DNA of 64,000 nucleotides. Origin: Parvibaculum sp. GTDB taxonomy: Bacteria; Pseudomonadota; Alphaproteobacteria; Parvibaculales; Parvibaculaceae. The translations under genes were made by a program, and so were the position numbers. Below are positions 43,752 through 57,770 of this stretch, one piece after another. The number at the start of each line of letters is the position of its first letter. Position 1 is the stretch's first letter. Below the pieces are notes generated by a model. It was not told where the DNA came from. It worked only from the letters and a program-made list of their open reading frames with translations, and ran no database searches. The DNA is taken from positions 2,415,501 through 2,479,500 of the forward strand of contig NZ_JAHBYN010000001.1 of assembly GCF_019635935.1 (NCBI RefSeq), given 5' to 3'.

Positions 43752-43769
43752 ATTGGTCATTCGACCAAA
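43752..43769. promoter_or_regulatory. Second ATTGGTC-type palindrome, upstream of the GNAT gene
   Basis: ATTGGTC-ATTC-GACCAAA matches the site at 42413 in 13 of 14 arm positions with the same 4-base spacer. It lies 16 bases before the acetyltransferase start codon, where binding would block transcription. Confidence 0.55.
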
Positions 43770-43803
43770 TTATGCCACCGCGGCACGGAAGGGCAAGCAG
43801 ATT

Positions 43804-43821
43804 ATTGGTCGATATACCAAA
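43804..43821. promoter_or_regulatory. Third, weaker ATTGGTC-type palindrome
   Basis: ATTGGTC-GATA-TACCAAA has one perfect and one imperfect arm with the same spacing, 52 bases from the second site (about five helical turns). The pair would allow cooperative repressor binding ahead of the acetyltransferase gene. Confidence 0.4.
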
Positions 43822-43918
43822 AAGAGGCGCCGCGCGTCCGCCACGACGGCGCAGCACGGCCGAAACCGGGGATAACTTTCCCGATCCTCCGTAGGCGGAT
43901 CGAATTTATCCCCGTGCG

Positions 43919-43946
43919 TGACAGATTTTTGACAGAACGATGACAG
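43919..43946. repeat. Second copy of the triple TGACAG 11-base iteron
   Basis: TGACAG at 43919, 43930 and 43941 has exactly the pitch seen at 3431-3458. As there, it follows AAACCGGGGA and TTATCCCCG segments. It lies between the GNAT promoter region and the 3' end of a TetR gene, in a 250-base stretch without genes. GGGGATAA and TTATCCCC also recur at 43973-43997. Confidence 0.5.
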
Positions 43947-43987
43947 TCGCTGCAAAAATGGCCCCGCGCCCCGGGGATAAACCGGCC

Positions 43988-44581
43988 TTATCCCCGCCCG
44001 ACGCCGTCCAGCACCAGCCTTGTGTGAATGTCGATCAGCGCCTCGCGTCCGATGCGGCCCTTCGGTTCGTACCAGGTGCAGATGCCGGTCAGCATCGCGA
44101 GGATCGCATAGGCCGTCACGCGTACATCTTTGATATCGAAGAGCTTTTGCGCCGCACCCGCATCGAGGATCGCGCAGAGCCGGTCCTCGTATTGCCGCCT
44201 GAGCGCCACGATCGTTGCGCGGTTTTCGGGCTCAAGACTGCGGATCTCCGACGAGCCGATAAAGACTTCGCGTTTCCTTTCAATATGATAGGTGAGGTGA
44301 AACGCCGTGAAGGCTTTCAGTTGCGCCCGCGGATCGGCATGTCCGGCCAGCGCCGCCTCGACTTCCCGGTGCAGCGCCGTCATGTGATCGTGGATCAGCA
44401 CGAACAGCAATTCCTGCTTTGTTTTTATATGGTTATAGAGCGAGCCCGGCTGCAGCCCGACTTCCGCCGCAAGCCCACGCAGGCTCATCGCCTCGTAGCC
44501 GTGGCGATAGATCAGGTCGAGCCCGGCCTCGCGGATCGCGGCCAGCGTTTTCGGGCCGGAGGAGCCGGCGGTCCTGCTCAT
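43988..44581 (-). CDS. TetR-family transcriptional regulator
   Basis: A 197-aa regulator. The HTH reads [51 protein letters not shown]. The C-terminal ligand domain contains [29 protein letters not shown] 44581 is preferred because the HTH then begins at the usual distance from the N-terminus. It is divergent from the isovaleryl-CoA dehydrogenase operon with a perfect palindrome between, so it is the likely local repressor of leucine degradation, responding to an acyl-CoA intermediate. Confidence 0.88.
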   Translation of the reverse strand: MSRTAGSSGPKTLAAIREAGLDLIYRHGYEAMSLRGLAAEVGLQPGSLYNHIKTKQELLFVLIHDHMTALHREVEAALAGHADPRAQLKAFTAFHLTYHIERKREVFIGSSEIRSLEPENRATIVALRRQYEDRLCAILDAGAAQKLFDIKDVRVTAYAILAMLTGICTWYEPKGRIGREALIDIHTRLVLDGVGRG

Positions 44582-44626
44582 TTTCGGCCCTTTCCGGCCA
44601 TTTTTGGCTCTTGCTCGCCGCTGGAA

Positions 44627-44646
44627 ACAAACGTATGATCGTTTGT
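44627..44646. promoter_or_regulatory. Perfect palindrome before the leucine-degradation operon
   Basis: ACAAACG and CGTTTGT form a 7-bp inverted repeat around a 6-base spacer, 17 bases before the acyl-CoA dehydrogenase start and 46 bases before the divergent TetR start. It is the obvious operator candidate for that TetR protein. Confidence 0.6.
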
Positions 44647-44663
44647 ATAACGCGACAAGGAAA

Positions 44664-45842
44664 ATGTCCATGGGCCACAACGACTACCCCTCACTCGATT
44701 TCGACCTCGGCGAAACCGCCGACATGATCCGCGCCACGGTGCGCGCCTTCGCGGCCGACCGCATCGCGCCGCGCGCCGCCGAAATCGACGCGACCAACAC
44801 CTTCCCGCGCGATCTCTGGCCGGAAATGGGAACTCTGGGTCTGCTCGGCATCACGGTGGAAGAAGCGTTCGGCGGCGCCGGCCTCGGCTATCTCGAACAT
44901 GTCGTGGCGATGGAGGAGATCAGCCGCGCCTCTGCCAGCGTCGGCCTTTCCTATGGCGCGCATTCCAATCTCTGCGTCAATCAGCTCCGCCGCTGCGGCA
45001 CGGACGCACAGAAAAACAAATATCTGCCGAAACTGATAAGCGGCGAACATGTCGGCGCGCTGGCGATGTCGGAGCCCGGCGCCGGCTCCGATGTCGTATC
45101 GATGCGGTTGAAAGCGGAAAAGAAGGGCGACCGCTACGTGCTAAACGGCACGAAAATGTGGATCACCAATGGTCCGGACGCGGAGGTGCTTGTCGTCTAC
45201 GCGAAAACCGATCCGGCCGCCGGGCCGAAAGGCATCACGCCCTTCATCATCGAAAAATCCTTCAAGGGCTTCAGCGCCGCGCAGAAACTCGACAAGCTCG
45301 GCATGCGCGGCTCGAACACCGCCGAACTCGTCTTCGAGGATTGCGAAGTGCCGGCCGAAAACGTGCTCGGCAAGGTCAATGAAGGCGTTCGCGTGCTGAT
45401 GTCCGGCCTCGACTACGAGCGTGCGGTGCTGGCCGCCGGCCCCTTGGGCATCATGCAGGCCTGCATGGACGCGGTGATCCCTTACGTGCATGAACGCAAG
45501 CAATTCGGCGAACCCATCGGCACGTTTCAATTGATGCAGGGCAAGCTCGCCGACATGTATTCGACCATGAATGCCTGCCGCGCTTACGTTTATGCGGTGG
45601 CGAAAGCCTGCGACCGTGGCCAGACGGCGCGAAAAGACGCGGCGGGTGCGATCCTTTATGCCGCCGAAAAGGCGACATGGATGGCGCTTGAGGCGATCCA
45701 GGCGCTCGGCGGCAACGGCTATATCAACGACTACGCGACCGGCCGCCTGCTGCGCGACGCCAAGCTCTACGAGATCGGCGCCGGCACGTCGGAAATCCGC
45801 CGCATGCTGATCGGCCGCGAACTCTTCAACGAAACCGCGTGA
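44664..45842 (+). CDS. ivd: Isovaleryl-CoA dehydrogenase
   Basis: A 392-aa FAD flavoprotein oxidising isovaleryl-CoA to 3-methylcrotonyl-CoA in leucine breakdown. It has the acyl-CoA dehydrogenase signatures [18 protein letters not shown] and WITNGPDA, and ends [37 protein letters not shown]. The catalytic base in isovaleryl-CoA dehydrogenases is an unusually placed Glu in helix G, and here [18 protein letters not shown] supplies it, while the usual C-terminal Glu position is Gly-Ala-Gly. The start is 44664 or 44670. It is followed directly by both MCC subunits, confirming the pathway. Confidence 0.93.
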   Translation: MSMGHNDYPSLDFDLGETADMIRATVRAFAADRIAPRAAEIDATNTFPRDLWPEMGTLGLLGITVEEAFGGAGLGYLEHVVAMEEISRASASVGLSYGAHSNLCVNQLRRCGTDAQKNKYLPKLISGEHVGALAMSEPGAGSDVVSMRLKAEKKGDRYVLNGTKMWITNGPDAEVLVVYAKTDPAAGPKGITPFIIEKSFKGFSAAQKLDKLGMRGSNTAELVFEDCEVPAENVLGKVNEGVRVLMSGLDYERAVLAAGPLGIMQACMDAVIPYVHERKQFGEPIGTFQLMQGKLADMYSTMNACRAYVYAVAKACDRGQTARKDAAGAILYAAEKATWMALEAIQALGGNGYINDYATGRLLRDAKLYEIGAGTSEIRRMLIGRELFNETA

Positions 45843-45849
45843 GCGCCCC

Positions 45850-47442
<1,593 letters not shown>

Positions 47443-47453
47443 GGGAAGAGAAA

Positions 47454-49444
47454 ATGTTCAAATCCCTCCTGATCGCCAATCGCGGCGAAATCGCCGTCCG
47501 CGTCATCCGCACCGCGCGCCGCATGGGGCTGAAGACCATCGCGGTCTATTCCGACGCCGACGCCAATGCCTATCACGTTGCCGAAGCCGACGAGGCCTAC
47601 CGCATCGGCCCGGCGCCCGCCGCCGAAAGCTATCTGCGCATGGAGGCGATCCTCGATGCCGCCGCGCGCTCGGGCGCCGGCGCCATTCATCCGGGCTACG
47701 GCTTCCTGTCCGAAAACGCCGCCTTCGCCGAAGTCTGCGAAAAAGCGGGCGTGGTTTTCGTCGGCCCGCCGCCTGCGGCGATCCGCGCCATGGGGTTGAA
47801 GGACGCGGCGAAGGCGCTGATGGAGAAGGCGAAGGTGCCGGTGGTGCCGGGCTATCACGGCGACAATCAGGACGCGGATTTTCTCGCCCAACAAGCCGGG
47901 AAGATCGGCTATCCGGTGCTGATCAAGGCGGTTGCCGGCGGCGGTGGCAAGGGCATGCGCCGCGTCGACGATCCGGCGCAATTTGCGAAAGAACTCGCCA
48001 GCGCCATGCGCGAGGCGGGCGCCGCTTTCGGCGACGAGCGCGTGCTGGTCGAAAAATATGTCGCCCGCCCGCGCCATATCGAAATCCAGGTCTTCGCCGA
48101 CGCTCATGGCAATGCGGTGTCGCTGCATGAGCGCGACTGTTCGCTGCAGCGCCGCCACCAGAAAGTGATTGAGGAAGCCCCGGCCCCCGGCATGCCGCTC
48201 GAAATGCGCGATGCAATGGGCAAGGCGGCGGTCGCGGCGGCAAAAGCCATCGGCTATCGCGGCGCCGGCACGGTCGAATTCATCGCCGATGCAAGCGCCG
48301 GCCTGAAAGCCGACGGCTTCTGGTTCATGGAAATGAACACGCGGCTTCAGGTCGAGCATCCCGTCACCGAGGCGATCACCGGCCTCGATCTGGTCGAATG
48401 GCAATTGCGCGTCGCCGCCGGCGAGCATCTGCCGCTGGCGCAGAAGGACATTCCGCTGAACGGTCACGCGGTCGAAGTGCGGCTTTATGCCGAAGACCCG
48501 GCCAAGAAGTTTTTCCCCTCGACCGGCCGTCTTGCGCGTCTCCGCGCGCCCGAAAACATGCCCCATGTCCGCATGGATATGGGTGTGCGCGAGGGCGACG
48601 CGGTGACGATGTTCTACGATCCGATGATCGGCAAGATCGTCGCCCATGGCGAAACGCGCCGCATTGCGCTGCGCACCCTGCGCGGCTTCCTCGCCCGCAT
48701 GGAAGTGGCCGGTCCGAAAACCAATCTCGGCTTCCTGATCGAAACCTTAAGCCACGACGCTTTCATCGAGGGCGACATCGACACCGGCTTCATCGACCGT
48801 CATCTGGATGTGCTGGTACCGCCCGCCGAACCTTCGCCGCGCATTCTGGCGCTCGCCGCCGCAGCATATCTGCAGACGCGGGCGCGTGCCGCCGGGGCCG
48901 ATCCCTGGTCCGCGACCGATCAATGGGTGCTGGGCGGCCGCCGCGCCGAGACCGTCGACCTTGTTGTCGGCGGTGTGGCCCATCTGCTGAAAATCGAACC
49001 CGACGCCGGGGACGCAAGCCTCGTCCGCATCAATGACGGCGCCGCCACCGTCTCGAACGCGGCGATGACCGCCGACGGAACCCTGTCGGCAACCATCGAC
49101 GGTACGCGCCTTGCCGCTGCCTGTGTCGCCAATGGCAGTGGCTTCACGTTGATCCACGAAGGCATCGCCACCGAATTCGCGGTCGTCAATCCGCTCGATG
49201 TCGATCTGGCCGCGGATGCCGACACCGGCGCATTGAAATCGCCGATGCCCGGCAAGATCGTGCAGGTGCTGGTGGAGGCCGGCGCGACCGTCAAACGCGG
49301 CGCGGCGCTGGTCGTCATGGAAGCGATGAAGATGGAGCAGACATTGCTCGCCGCCGCCGACGGAAAAGTGGCGTCCGTCAATGTGGCTGTCGGCGATCAG
49401 GTCGAGGCCGGCGCGGCGCTGGTCGCCTTCGAGGAACCGGAAAA

Positions 49445-49448
<4 letters not shown>
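47454..49448 (+). CDS. mccA: Methylcrotonyl-CoA carboxylase, biotin-carrying (alpha) subunit
   Basis: A 664-aa subunit that carboxylates its own biotin. The biotin carboxylase domain (about residues 1-445) has [44 protein letters not shown] (ATP loop) and [17 protein letters not shown] linker/BT domain follows, and the C-terminal biotinyl domain has [12 protein letters not shown] with the biotin-accepting Lys near residue 625. The ATG at 47454 follows AGGGAAGAG. Its stop overlaps the start of the acetoacetyl-CoA synthetase gene (ATGA). Confidence 0.95.
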
Positions 49449-51397
<1,949 letters not shown>

Positions 51398-51423
51398 AGG
51401 AAATAAGGATCGGGAGGATCGTC

Positions 51424-53139
51424 ATGGGAAAATCCGAAGCGGGAAGGCCGGTCGCGCCCGGCCTGTCGCATGTGCGAGGGCCCGATGCACCGCCCTTGCG
51501 CGAGGAAACCATCGGCCAGGCGCTCGCCGCCGCCGCCGCGAAATGGTCGGACCGCGAGGCCCTCGTCTCGGTCCATCAGGACATCCGCTGGACGTATCGC
51601 GCGCTGAACGACAAGGCGGAAGCACTTGCCGCCGGCCTGCTCGCGCTCGGCCTCATGCGCGGCGACCGCGTCGGCATTTGGGCGCCCAATTGCGCCGAAT
51701 GGACGTTGACGCAATTTGCGACCGCCAAGGTCGGCATTATTCTCGTCAACATCAACCCGGCCTACCGCCTCTCCGAACTCGAATACACGCTCAACAAGGT
51801 CGGCGTGAAGGCGTTGATCGCGCCCGAGCGTTTCAAGACCTCCGAATATGTCGAGATGGTCGAAACGCTGGCGCCGGAGATCGCGCGGTCCACCGGCGAA
51901 GTCTCGTCGGCGAAGCTTCCGCATCTGAAACACGCCATCCAGATCGGCGGCACACCACGCCCCGGCTGGCTCGCCTTTGACGATATCGCGGACCGCGCGA
52001 ACGACGCACATCGCGCCTCGGTCGCCGCGCTGGCCGGCAAGCTCGACTGCCGCGACGCCATCAACATCCAGTTCACCAGCGGCACGACGGGCCTGCCGAA
52101 AGGCGCGACGCTGTCGCATCACAACATCCTCAACAACGGCTTCATGGTCGGCCGTAGCATTGGCTTGAAAGAGGGCGACCGCCTTTGCATCCCGGTGCCG
52201 CTTTATCACTGCTTCGGCATGGTCATGGGCAATCTCGGTTGTTTGACGCATGGCGCAACGATGGTCTATCCGGCCGACGCCTTCGATCCGCTGGCCGTGC
52301 TACAGGCGGTCGAGAAGGAACGCTGCACCGGACTTTATGGCGTGCCCACCATGTTCATCGCCGAACTCGGCCATCCCGATTTCGCCAAACTCGATCTCTC
52401 ATCCTTGCGCACCGGCTGCATGGCCGGTTCGCCCTGTCCGGTCGAGGTGATGAAGCAGGTGATTGCCGCCATGCATATGCGCGACGTCACCATCGCTTAT
52501 GGCATGACTGAAACAAGCCCCGTCAGCTTCCAGACCGGCGAAAGCGATCCGCTCGAACGCCGCGTCTCGACCATCGGCCGCGTCCAGCCGCATCTCGAAT
52601 GCAAGATCGTCGATCTCGACGGCAAGACCGTTCCATGCGGCGAGCCCGGCGAGCTTTGCACGCGCGGTTATTCGGTGATGATCGGCTATTGGGACGACAA
52701 GGAGAAAACCACCGAAGCGGTCGACGCCGAAGGCTGGATGCATACCGGCGACCTCGCCGTCATCGACGAGGAAGGCTATGGCAACATCGTCGGCCGCCTG
52801 AAGGACATGGTCATCCGCGGCGGCGAAAACGTCTATCCGCGCGAAATCGAGGAATATCTCTATCGTCACCCGAAAGTGGAAGATGTCGCCGTGGTCGGTG
52901 TGCCCGATGCGAAATACGGCGAGGAAATCTGCGCCTGGGTCCGCCTCAAGCCCGGCGAAAGCGCGACGGAAGAAGAGATCAAATCCTTCTGCAAGGGCCA
53001 GATCGCACATTACAAAGTGCCGCGCTATGTCCGCTTCGTGCCCGAATTCCCGATGACCGTCACCGGCAAGGTACAGAAGTTCCAGATCCGCGACGCGATG
53101 ATCGCCGAGCTGAAACTCGATGTGGCGAAGACCGCCTGA
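51424..53139 (+). CDS. AMP-binding acyl-CoA synthetase
   Basis: A 571-aa ANL-superfamily ligase. It has the ATP/AMP motif [50 protein letters not shown] (A5), hinge motif [20 protein letters not shown] and the C-terminal [15 protein letters not shown] with the catalytic Lys. It is close to medium/long-chain or branched fatty acyl-CoA synthetases of the kind found in leucine and acyclic terpene pathways. It is last in the ivd–mcc–acetoacetyl-CoA synthetase operon, with GGGAGGATC before the ATG. Confidence 0.9.
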   Translation: MGKSEAGRPVAPGLSHVRGPDAPPLREETIGQALAAAAAKWSDREALVSVHQDIRWTYRALNDKAEALAAGLLALGLMRGDRVGIWAPNCAEWTLTQFATAKVGIILVNINPAYRLSELEYTLNKVGVKALIAPERFKTSEYVEMVETLAPEIARSTGEVSSAKLPHLKHAIQIGGTPRPGWLAFDDIADRANDAHRASVAALAGKLDCRDAINIQFTSGTTGLPKGATLSHHNILNNGFMVGRSIGLKEGDRLCIPVPLYHCFGMVMGNLGCLTHGATMVYPADAFDPLAVLQAVEKERCTGLYGVPTMFIAELGHPDFAKLDLSSLRTGCMAGSPCPVEVMKQVIAAMHMRDVTIAYGMTETSPVSFQTGESDPLERRVSTIGRVQPHLECKIVDLDGKTVPCGEPGELCTRGYSVMIGYWDDKEKTTEAVDAEGWMHTGDLAVIDEEGYGNIVGRLKDMVIRGGENVYPREIEEYLYRHPKVEDVAVVGVPDAKYGEEICAWVRLKPGESATEEEIKSFCKGQIAHYKVPRYVRFVPEFPMTVTGKVQKFQIRDAMIAELKLDVAKTA

Positions 53140-53269
53140 CGGTATGCGCGCCGCCGGCGATTGTTCCCTGAACGGAATGTTGCCAAAAATTCCGGTTTTG
53201 CCTGGAGCCCGGGCTGTACTAGGCTTGGGAACGAATCGGGCGGCCGTGGGACGTAGTTCGGGGAGACGA

Positions 53270-53794
53270 ATGGCGACCGGAGGCGAGGGCGCAAACCGCA
53301 AACAGATCGAGTTGCCGCCGATCGATGTCGATACAACGCTCGCTTTCGAGGCGCTGGAGCCGCGCGCCGGTCTTGAATATTGGCGCAGCAAGCTGGACGG
53401 CCGGCCGATGCCGCGTCGCAACGACATCCGCCCTGAGGAAATCGTCACGCTCTTGCCCTACACGGTCCTTTTCGACCTGACGCCGCTGCCGGGCGGCGGT
53501 GTCGAAATGTTTCCCCGGCTGGCCGGCGCGCGCTTCGAAGAGGTATTCGGGCCGATCCACAACCGACCGCTTTCGACGCGGCTCGCGCCGGAAATTCTGG
53601 CGCGCTGGCGGGGCGTCGCAGGCGCGATGCTGGAACATGGCGGCCCCATCCGCGCCTTCGGCAATGTCCTCCACCAGGACAAGACCTATATCCGCTTCGA
53701 GCTGATGCTGGCGCCGCTCGGCCGCGACGGCCAATCCGCCGACACGATGTTTCTCGTTTCTCACTTCTGGATGCGCAGCGAAATCGGCGCCTGA
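53270..53794 (+). CDS. PAS_5 family protein
   Basis: A 174-aa protein with one domain of the PAS_5 type common in alphaproteobacteria. It shows LEYWRSKLDGRPMPRRNDIRPEEIVTLLPYTVLFD, then FPRLAGARFEEVFGPIHNRPLS and HQDKTYIRFELMLAPLG. ATG 53270 follows GGGGAGA. There is no output domain and no signal peptide. Function unknown; possibly a small sensor. It stands between the acyl-CoA ligase and the alkyl sulfatase genes. Confidence 0.78.
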   Translation: MATGGEGANRKQIELPPIDVDTTLAFEALEPRAGLEYWRSKLDGRPMPRRNDIRPEEIVTLLPYTVLFDLTPLPGGGVEMFPRLAGARFEEVFGPIHNRPLSTRLAPEILARWRGVAGAMLEHGGPIRAFGNVLHQDKTYIRFELMLAPLGRDGQSADTMFLVSHFWMRSEIGA

Positions 53795-53904
53795 ATTCGT
53801 TCCGCCGCGCCGGGGCGGGAGCTTTGCCGCCGCCCTTCAAAGCTGTAGTCTCTTCCCGACATGATGGGCCGCCGGTCAACGGCGCGCAGGGCAGGGACGC
53901 AGCG

Positions 53905-55812
53905 ATGGAAAATCCGAAAGACGCAACAGCGGCGACGCGCCGTGCTCACGAGGCTTTGCGCGCGGCGCTGCCGCCGGACACGCCCGACGATTTCGCCCTC
54001 GCCCGCAAGGGCTTCATCGGCACCATCCCGGATGCGAAAGTGCTGAACGCGGCCGGCCACCCCGTCTGGGACATGGGCACTTTCTCTTTCATCGACACCG
54101 CGCATGACGGCTGCACCGGCTGCCCGGACACGGTCAACCCGAGCCTCTGGCGTCAGTCGAAGCTCAACGCGATCCACGGCCTCTTCGAGGTCGTGCCCGG
54201 CATCTATCAGGTCCGCAACTTCGACCTCTCCAACATCACCTTCATCGAAGGCGACACCGGCTACATCGTCATCGACCCGTTGATTTCGGCCGAGCCCGCC
54301 GCCGCCGCGCTCGCCCTGATGCGCAATCACCGCGGCGACAAGCCCGTCACCGCCGTCATCTACACCCACAGCCATGTCGATCACTATGGCGGCATCTATG
54401 GCGTACTGAGCGATGCCGACATCGAGCGCGGCCTCCAGATCATTGCGCCCGAAGGCTTCCTCGAGGAGGCGGTCGCCGAAAACGTGCTGGCCGGCAACGC
54501 GATGGGCCGCCGTGCGACCTACATGTATGGCGCGCTCTTGCCGCGCGGGCCGAAGGGCCATGTCGATGCCGGCCTCGGAAAAACCGTGTCGATGGGGCAG
54601 GTGAGCCTCGTCCCGCCGACCGTCAGCATTTCCGAAACCGGCACGAAGCTCGTTGTCGACGGTGTCGAAATCGTCTTCCAGGTGACGCCCGACACCGAAG
54701 CGCCCGCCGAAATGAATTTCTACTTTCCGCAATTCAAGGCGCTCTGCATGGCTGAGAATTGTTCCTGCCAGCTCCACAATCTCTACACGCCGCGCGGCGC
54801 GCAGGTGCGCGACGCCAAATCCTGGAGCTGGTATATCGACGAGGCGATCGAGCTTTTCGCCGCCGACGCCGAACTGATGTTCGCCAGCCATCACTGGCCG
54901 CGCTGGGGCCGCGAGGCAACCGTCGCTTTCCTGAAAAAGCAGCGCGACCTCTACAAATATATTCACGACCAGACCTTGCGCCTCGCCAATCACGGATTGA
55001 CGCCGCTCGAAATCGCCGAGGTGCTGGCGCTGCCGCCGACATTGGCCAGCGAATGGTACACGCGCGACTATTACGGCACGCTCAATCACAACGCGAAAGC
55101 CGTCTACCAGCGCTATCTCGGCTGGTTCGACGGCAATCCGGCAAACCTGCACAAGCTGCCGCCGGTCGAGGCGGGCAAGCGCTATGTCGATCTCGCCGGC
55201 GGCGCCGATGCGCTGCTGCAAAAAGCGCGCGCCGCCTTCGACAAGGGCGAATATCGCTGGGTCGCCGAAATCGTCAATCATCTCGTCTTCGCCGATCCCG
55301 CCAATGCCGATGCGCGGCATTTGCAGGCCGATGCGCTGGAACAGATGGGCTATCAGGCGGAATCGGGTCCGTGGCGCGGCTTTTACCTGACGGCCGCGAT
55401 GGAGCTCCGCAATCCGCGTCCGCCGTCGGATGTGCCGCGTCAGGGCGCGGCCGGTCAGTTGAAAACGCTCCCCGCCGAGCAGCTTCTCGACTCGCTCTCG
55501 GTGCGCCTCAACGGCGTCAAGGCCGGCACGCGCCAGCTTGCTTTCAGCCTGACCTTCACCGACACCGCCGAGCATTTCGCGCTGACACTCGAAAATGCGG
55601 TTCTGCATCACTACAAGGACAGGAAGATCGCCGTCGCCGTCGCCATCGCGCTGACCCGCGCCGCGCTGGTCGAGCTGGTGGTCGGCGAAACGACGCTCGA
55701 CGCGGCAATCGCCGAGAAGAAAGTTTCGATCGCAGGCGATGTCGCGGCATTCGCCGATTTCCTGTCGCTGCTCGACCGCTTCGACTTCTGGTTTGAAATC
55801 GTGTTGCCGTAA
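53905..55812 (+). CDS. Alkyl sulfatase of the metallo-beta-lactamase fold (SdsA1/YjcS-like)
   Basis: A 635-aa hydrolase that probably cleaves primary or secondary alkyl sulfates such as dodecyl sulfate. The zinc motif is THSHVDHYGG (about residues 154-160), with further ligands in APAEMNFYFP, MAENCS and ASHHWPRWG. A dimerisation domain follows (HDQTLRLANHGLTPLEIAE, YQRYLGWFDGNPANLHKLPP), and an SCP2-like C-terminal domain from about residue 520 (LLDSLSVRLNGVKAGTRQLA). Unlike Pseudomonas SdsA1 it shows no signal peptide. Full family length. It is followed by an MDR oxidoreductase 21 bases downstream. Confidence 0.92.
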   Translation: MENPKDATAATRRAHEALRAALPPDTPDDFALARKGFIGTIPDAKVLNAAGHPVWDMGTFSFIDTAHDGCTGCPDTVNPSLWRQSKLNAIHGLFEVVPGIYQVRNFDLSNITFIEGDTGYIVIDPLISAEPAAAALALMRNHRGDKPVTAVIYTHSHVDHYGGIYGVLSDADIERGLQIIAPEGFLEEAVAENVLAGNAMGRRATYMYGALLPRGPKGHVDAGLGKTVSMGQVSLVPPTVSISETGTKLVVDGVEIVFQVTPDTEAPAEMNFYFPQFKALCMAENCSCQLHNLYTPRGAQVRDAKSWSWYIDEAIELFAADAELMFASHHWPRWGREATVAFLKKQRDLYKYIHDQTLRLANHGLTPLEIAEVLALPPTLASEWYTRDYYGTLNHNAKAVYQRYLGWFDGNPANLHKLPPVEAGKRYVDLAGGADALLQKARAAFDKGEYRWVAEIVNHLVFADPANADARHLQADALEQMGYQAESGPWRGFYLTAAMELRNPRPPSDVPRQGAAGQLKTLPAEQLLDSLSVRLNGVKAGTRQLAFSLTFTDTAEHFALTLENAVLHHYKDRKIAVAVAIALTRAALVELVVGETTLDAAIAEKKVSIAGDVAAFADFLSLLDRFDFWFEIVLP

Positions 55813-55833
55813 GGCGCATGAGGGGAGAAAAAA

Positions 55834-56856
<1,023 letters not shown>

Positions 56857-56876
56857 TACGCATACGGTGACGCGGC

Positions 56877-57680
56877 TTAATCCGCCTTGCCGATGCGCGT
56901 CGTCTTGCCGGCGCTGCTGCGCAGATGCGCCGTATAGGTGATCCGGCCGCCGGTCTCGACCTTGGTGATGGTGGCGTCGACCGGAAATTCGCTGCCGTCC
57001 TTGCGCCGGCCGGTCACGGGGCCGCGGTCGCTCATCCAGCGCGATGCATCCTTCGATGTGCCGAAGGCCTTGACCTGGCCGGCATGCGGCATCCGGAAGC
57101 GCTCGGGCAGCAGCATGTCGAGCTTCTGTCCCATCACCTCTTCCGCGCGGTAGCCGAACATCTTCTCGGCCTTGAGGTTGAAGAAGGTGATCTTCTGATC
57201 CGCATCGACCGAAATGATCCCGTCTTCGGCCACCATCAGGATGCGCGAAAAGAGCAGGTGGCGCTCCTTGTAGGCGACCTGCTCCTGACGCCGGACGCTA
57301 TTGTCGCGGAAGGTGATCAGAAATCGCGGCGCCCCGCCGATCCGCGCTTCGACCACGCGCACATCGACCGGCATTTCGTGTCCGTCCTTGCGCCGCCCGA
57401 TCAGGTCGAGAAAGCGCGACTGCTCGTGTTCGGGTTCGGCCGCCCAGCGCGCCAGCCATTTGACCGGGTCGGCGCGCCGTCCCGGCTGCTGAGGCACCAG
57501 CACGGTGATGCTCTTGCCGATCACCTCGGCGGCCTTGTAGCCAAGCAGCCTTTCGGACGCGGGGTTGAAATAGGTGATCTCGCCCTCCGGCGTCGAAACG
57601 ATGATCGCCTCGGGAATCCCCTCGACCAGCGCCCGGTGAAAATCGGGCCGCTCCGCGTCGCGCGCATCTGTCTTGCTCAT
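56877..57680 (-). CDS. Tandem PAS-domain protein without output domain
   Basis: A 267-aa protein of two PAS S-box domains. The first (about residues 14-125) has EAIIVSTPEGEITYFNPASERLLGYKAAEVIGKSITVLVP and GRRKDGHEMPVDVRV. The second (about 145-255) has DGIISVDADQKITFFNLKAEKMFGYRAEEVMGQKLDMLLPERF and GRRKDGSEFPVDATI. No kinase, GGDEF, EAL or HTH follows, so it must signal through a partner. The repeated DGS/DGH-E-PV segments suggest a duplication. It is convergent with the MDR oxidoreductase and downstream of the diiron operon on the same strand. Confidence 0.85.
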   Translation of the reverse strand: MSKTDARDAERPDFHRALVEGIPEAIIVSTPEGEITYFNPASERLLGYKAAEVIGKSITVLVPQQPGRRADPVKWLARWAAEPEHEQSRFLDLIGRRKDGHEMPVDVRVVEARIGGAPRFLITFRDNSVRRQEQVAYKERHLLFSRILMVAEDGIISVDADQKITFFNLKAEKMFGYRAEEVMGQKLDMLLPERFRMPHAGQVKAFGTSKDASRWMSDRGPVTGRRKDGSEFPVDATITKVETGGRITYTAHLRSSAGKTTRIGKAD

Positions 57681-57721
57681 CTCGCCATTCTCTCCTTGCT
57701 GTTGCGCGCGCCGCCGCCGTT

Positions 57722-57752
57722 CCCCATGTCCCGGCGGCGCCGGAACATGGGG
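57722..57752 (-). terminator. Strong hairpin after the diiron-protein gene
   Basis: CCCCATGTCCCGGC pairs with GCCGGAACATGGGG (14 bp, one mismatch) around a 3-base loop, and GGGGACGGTCCCC overlaps its right edge. It lies between the end of the diiron-protein gene and the PAS gene, both on the minus strand. No U-run follows on the transcript, so it may be a repeat element as much as a terminator. Confidence 0.45.
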
Positions 57753-57770
57753 ACGGTCCCCTCTATTTCT

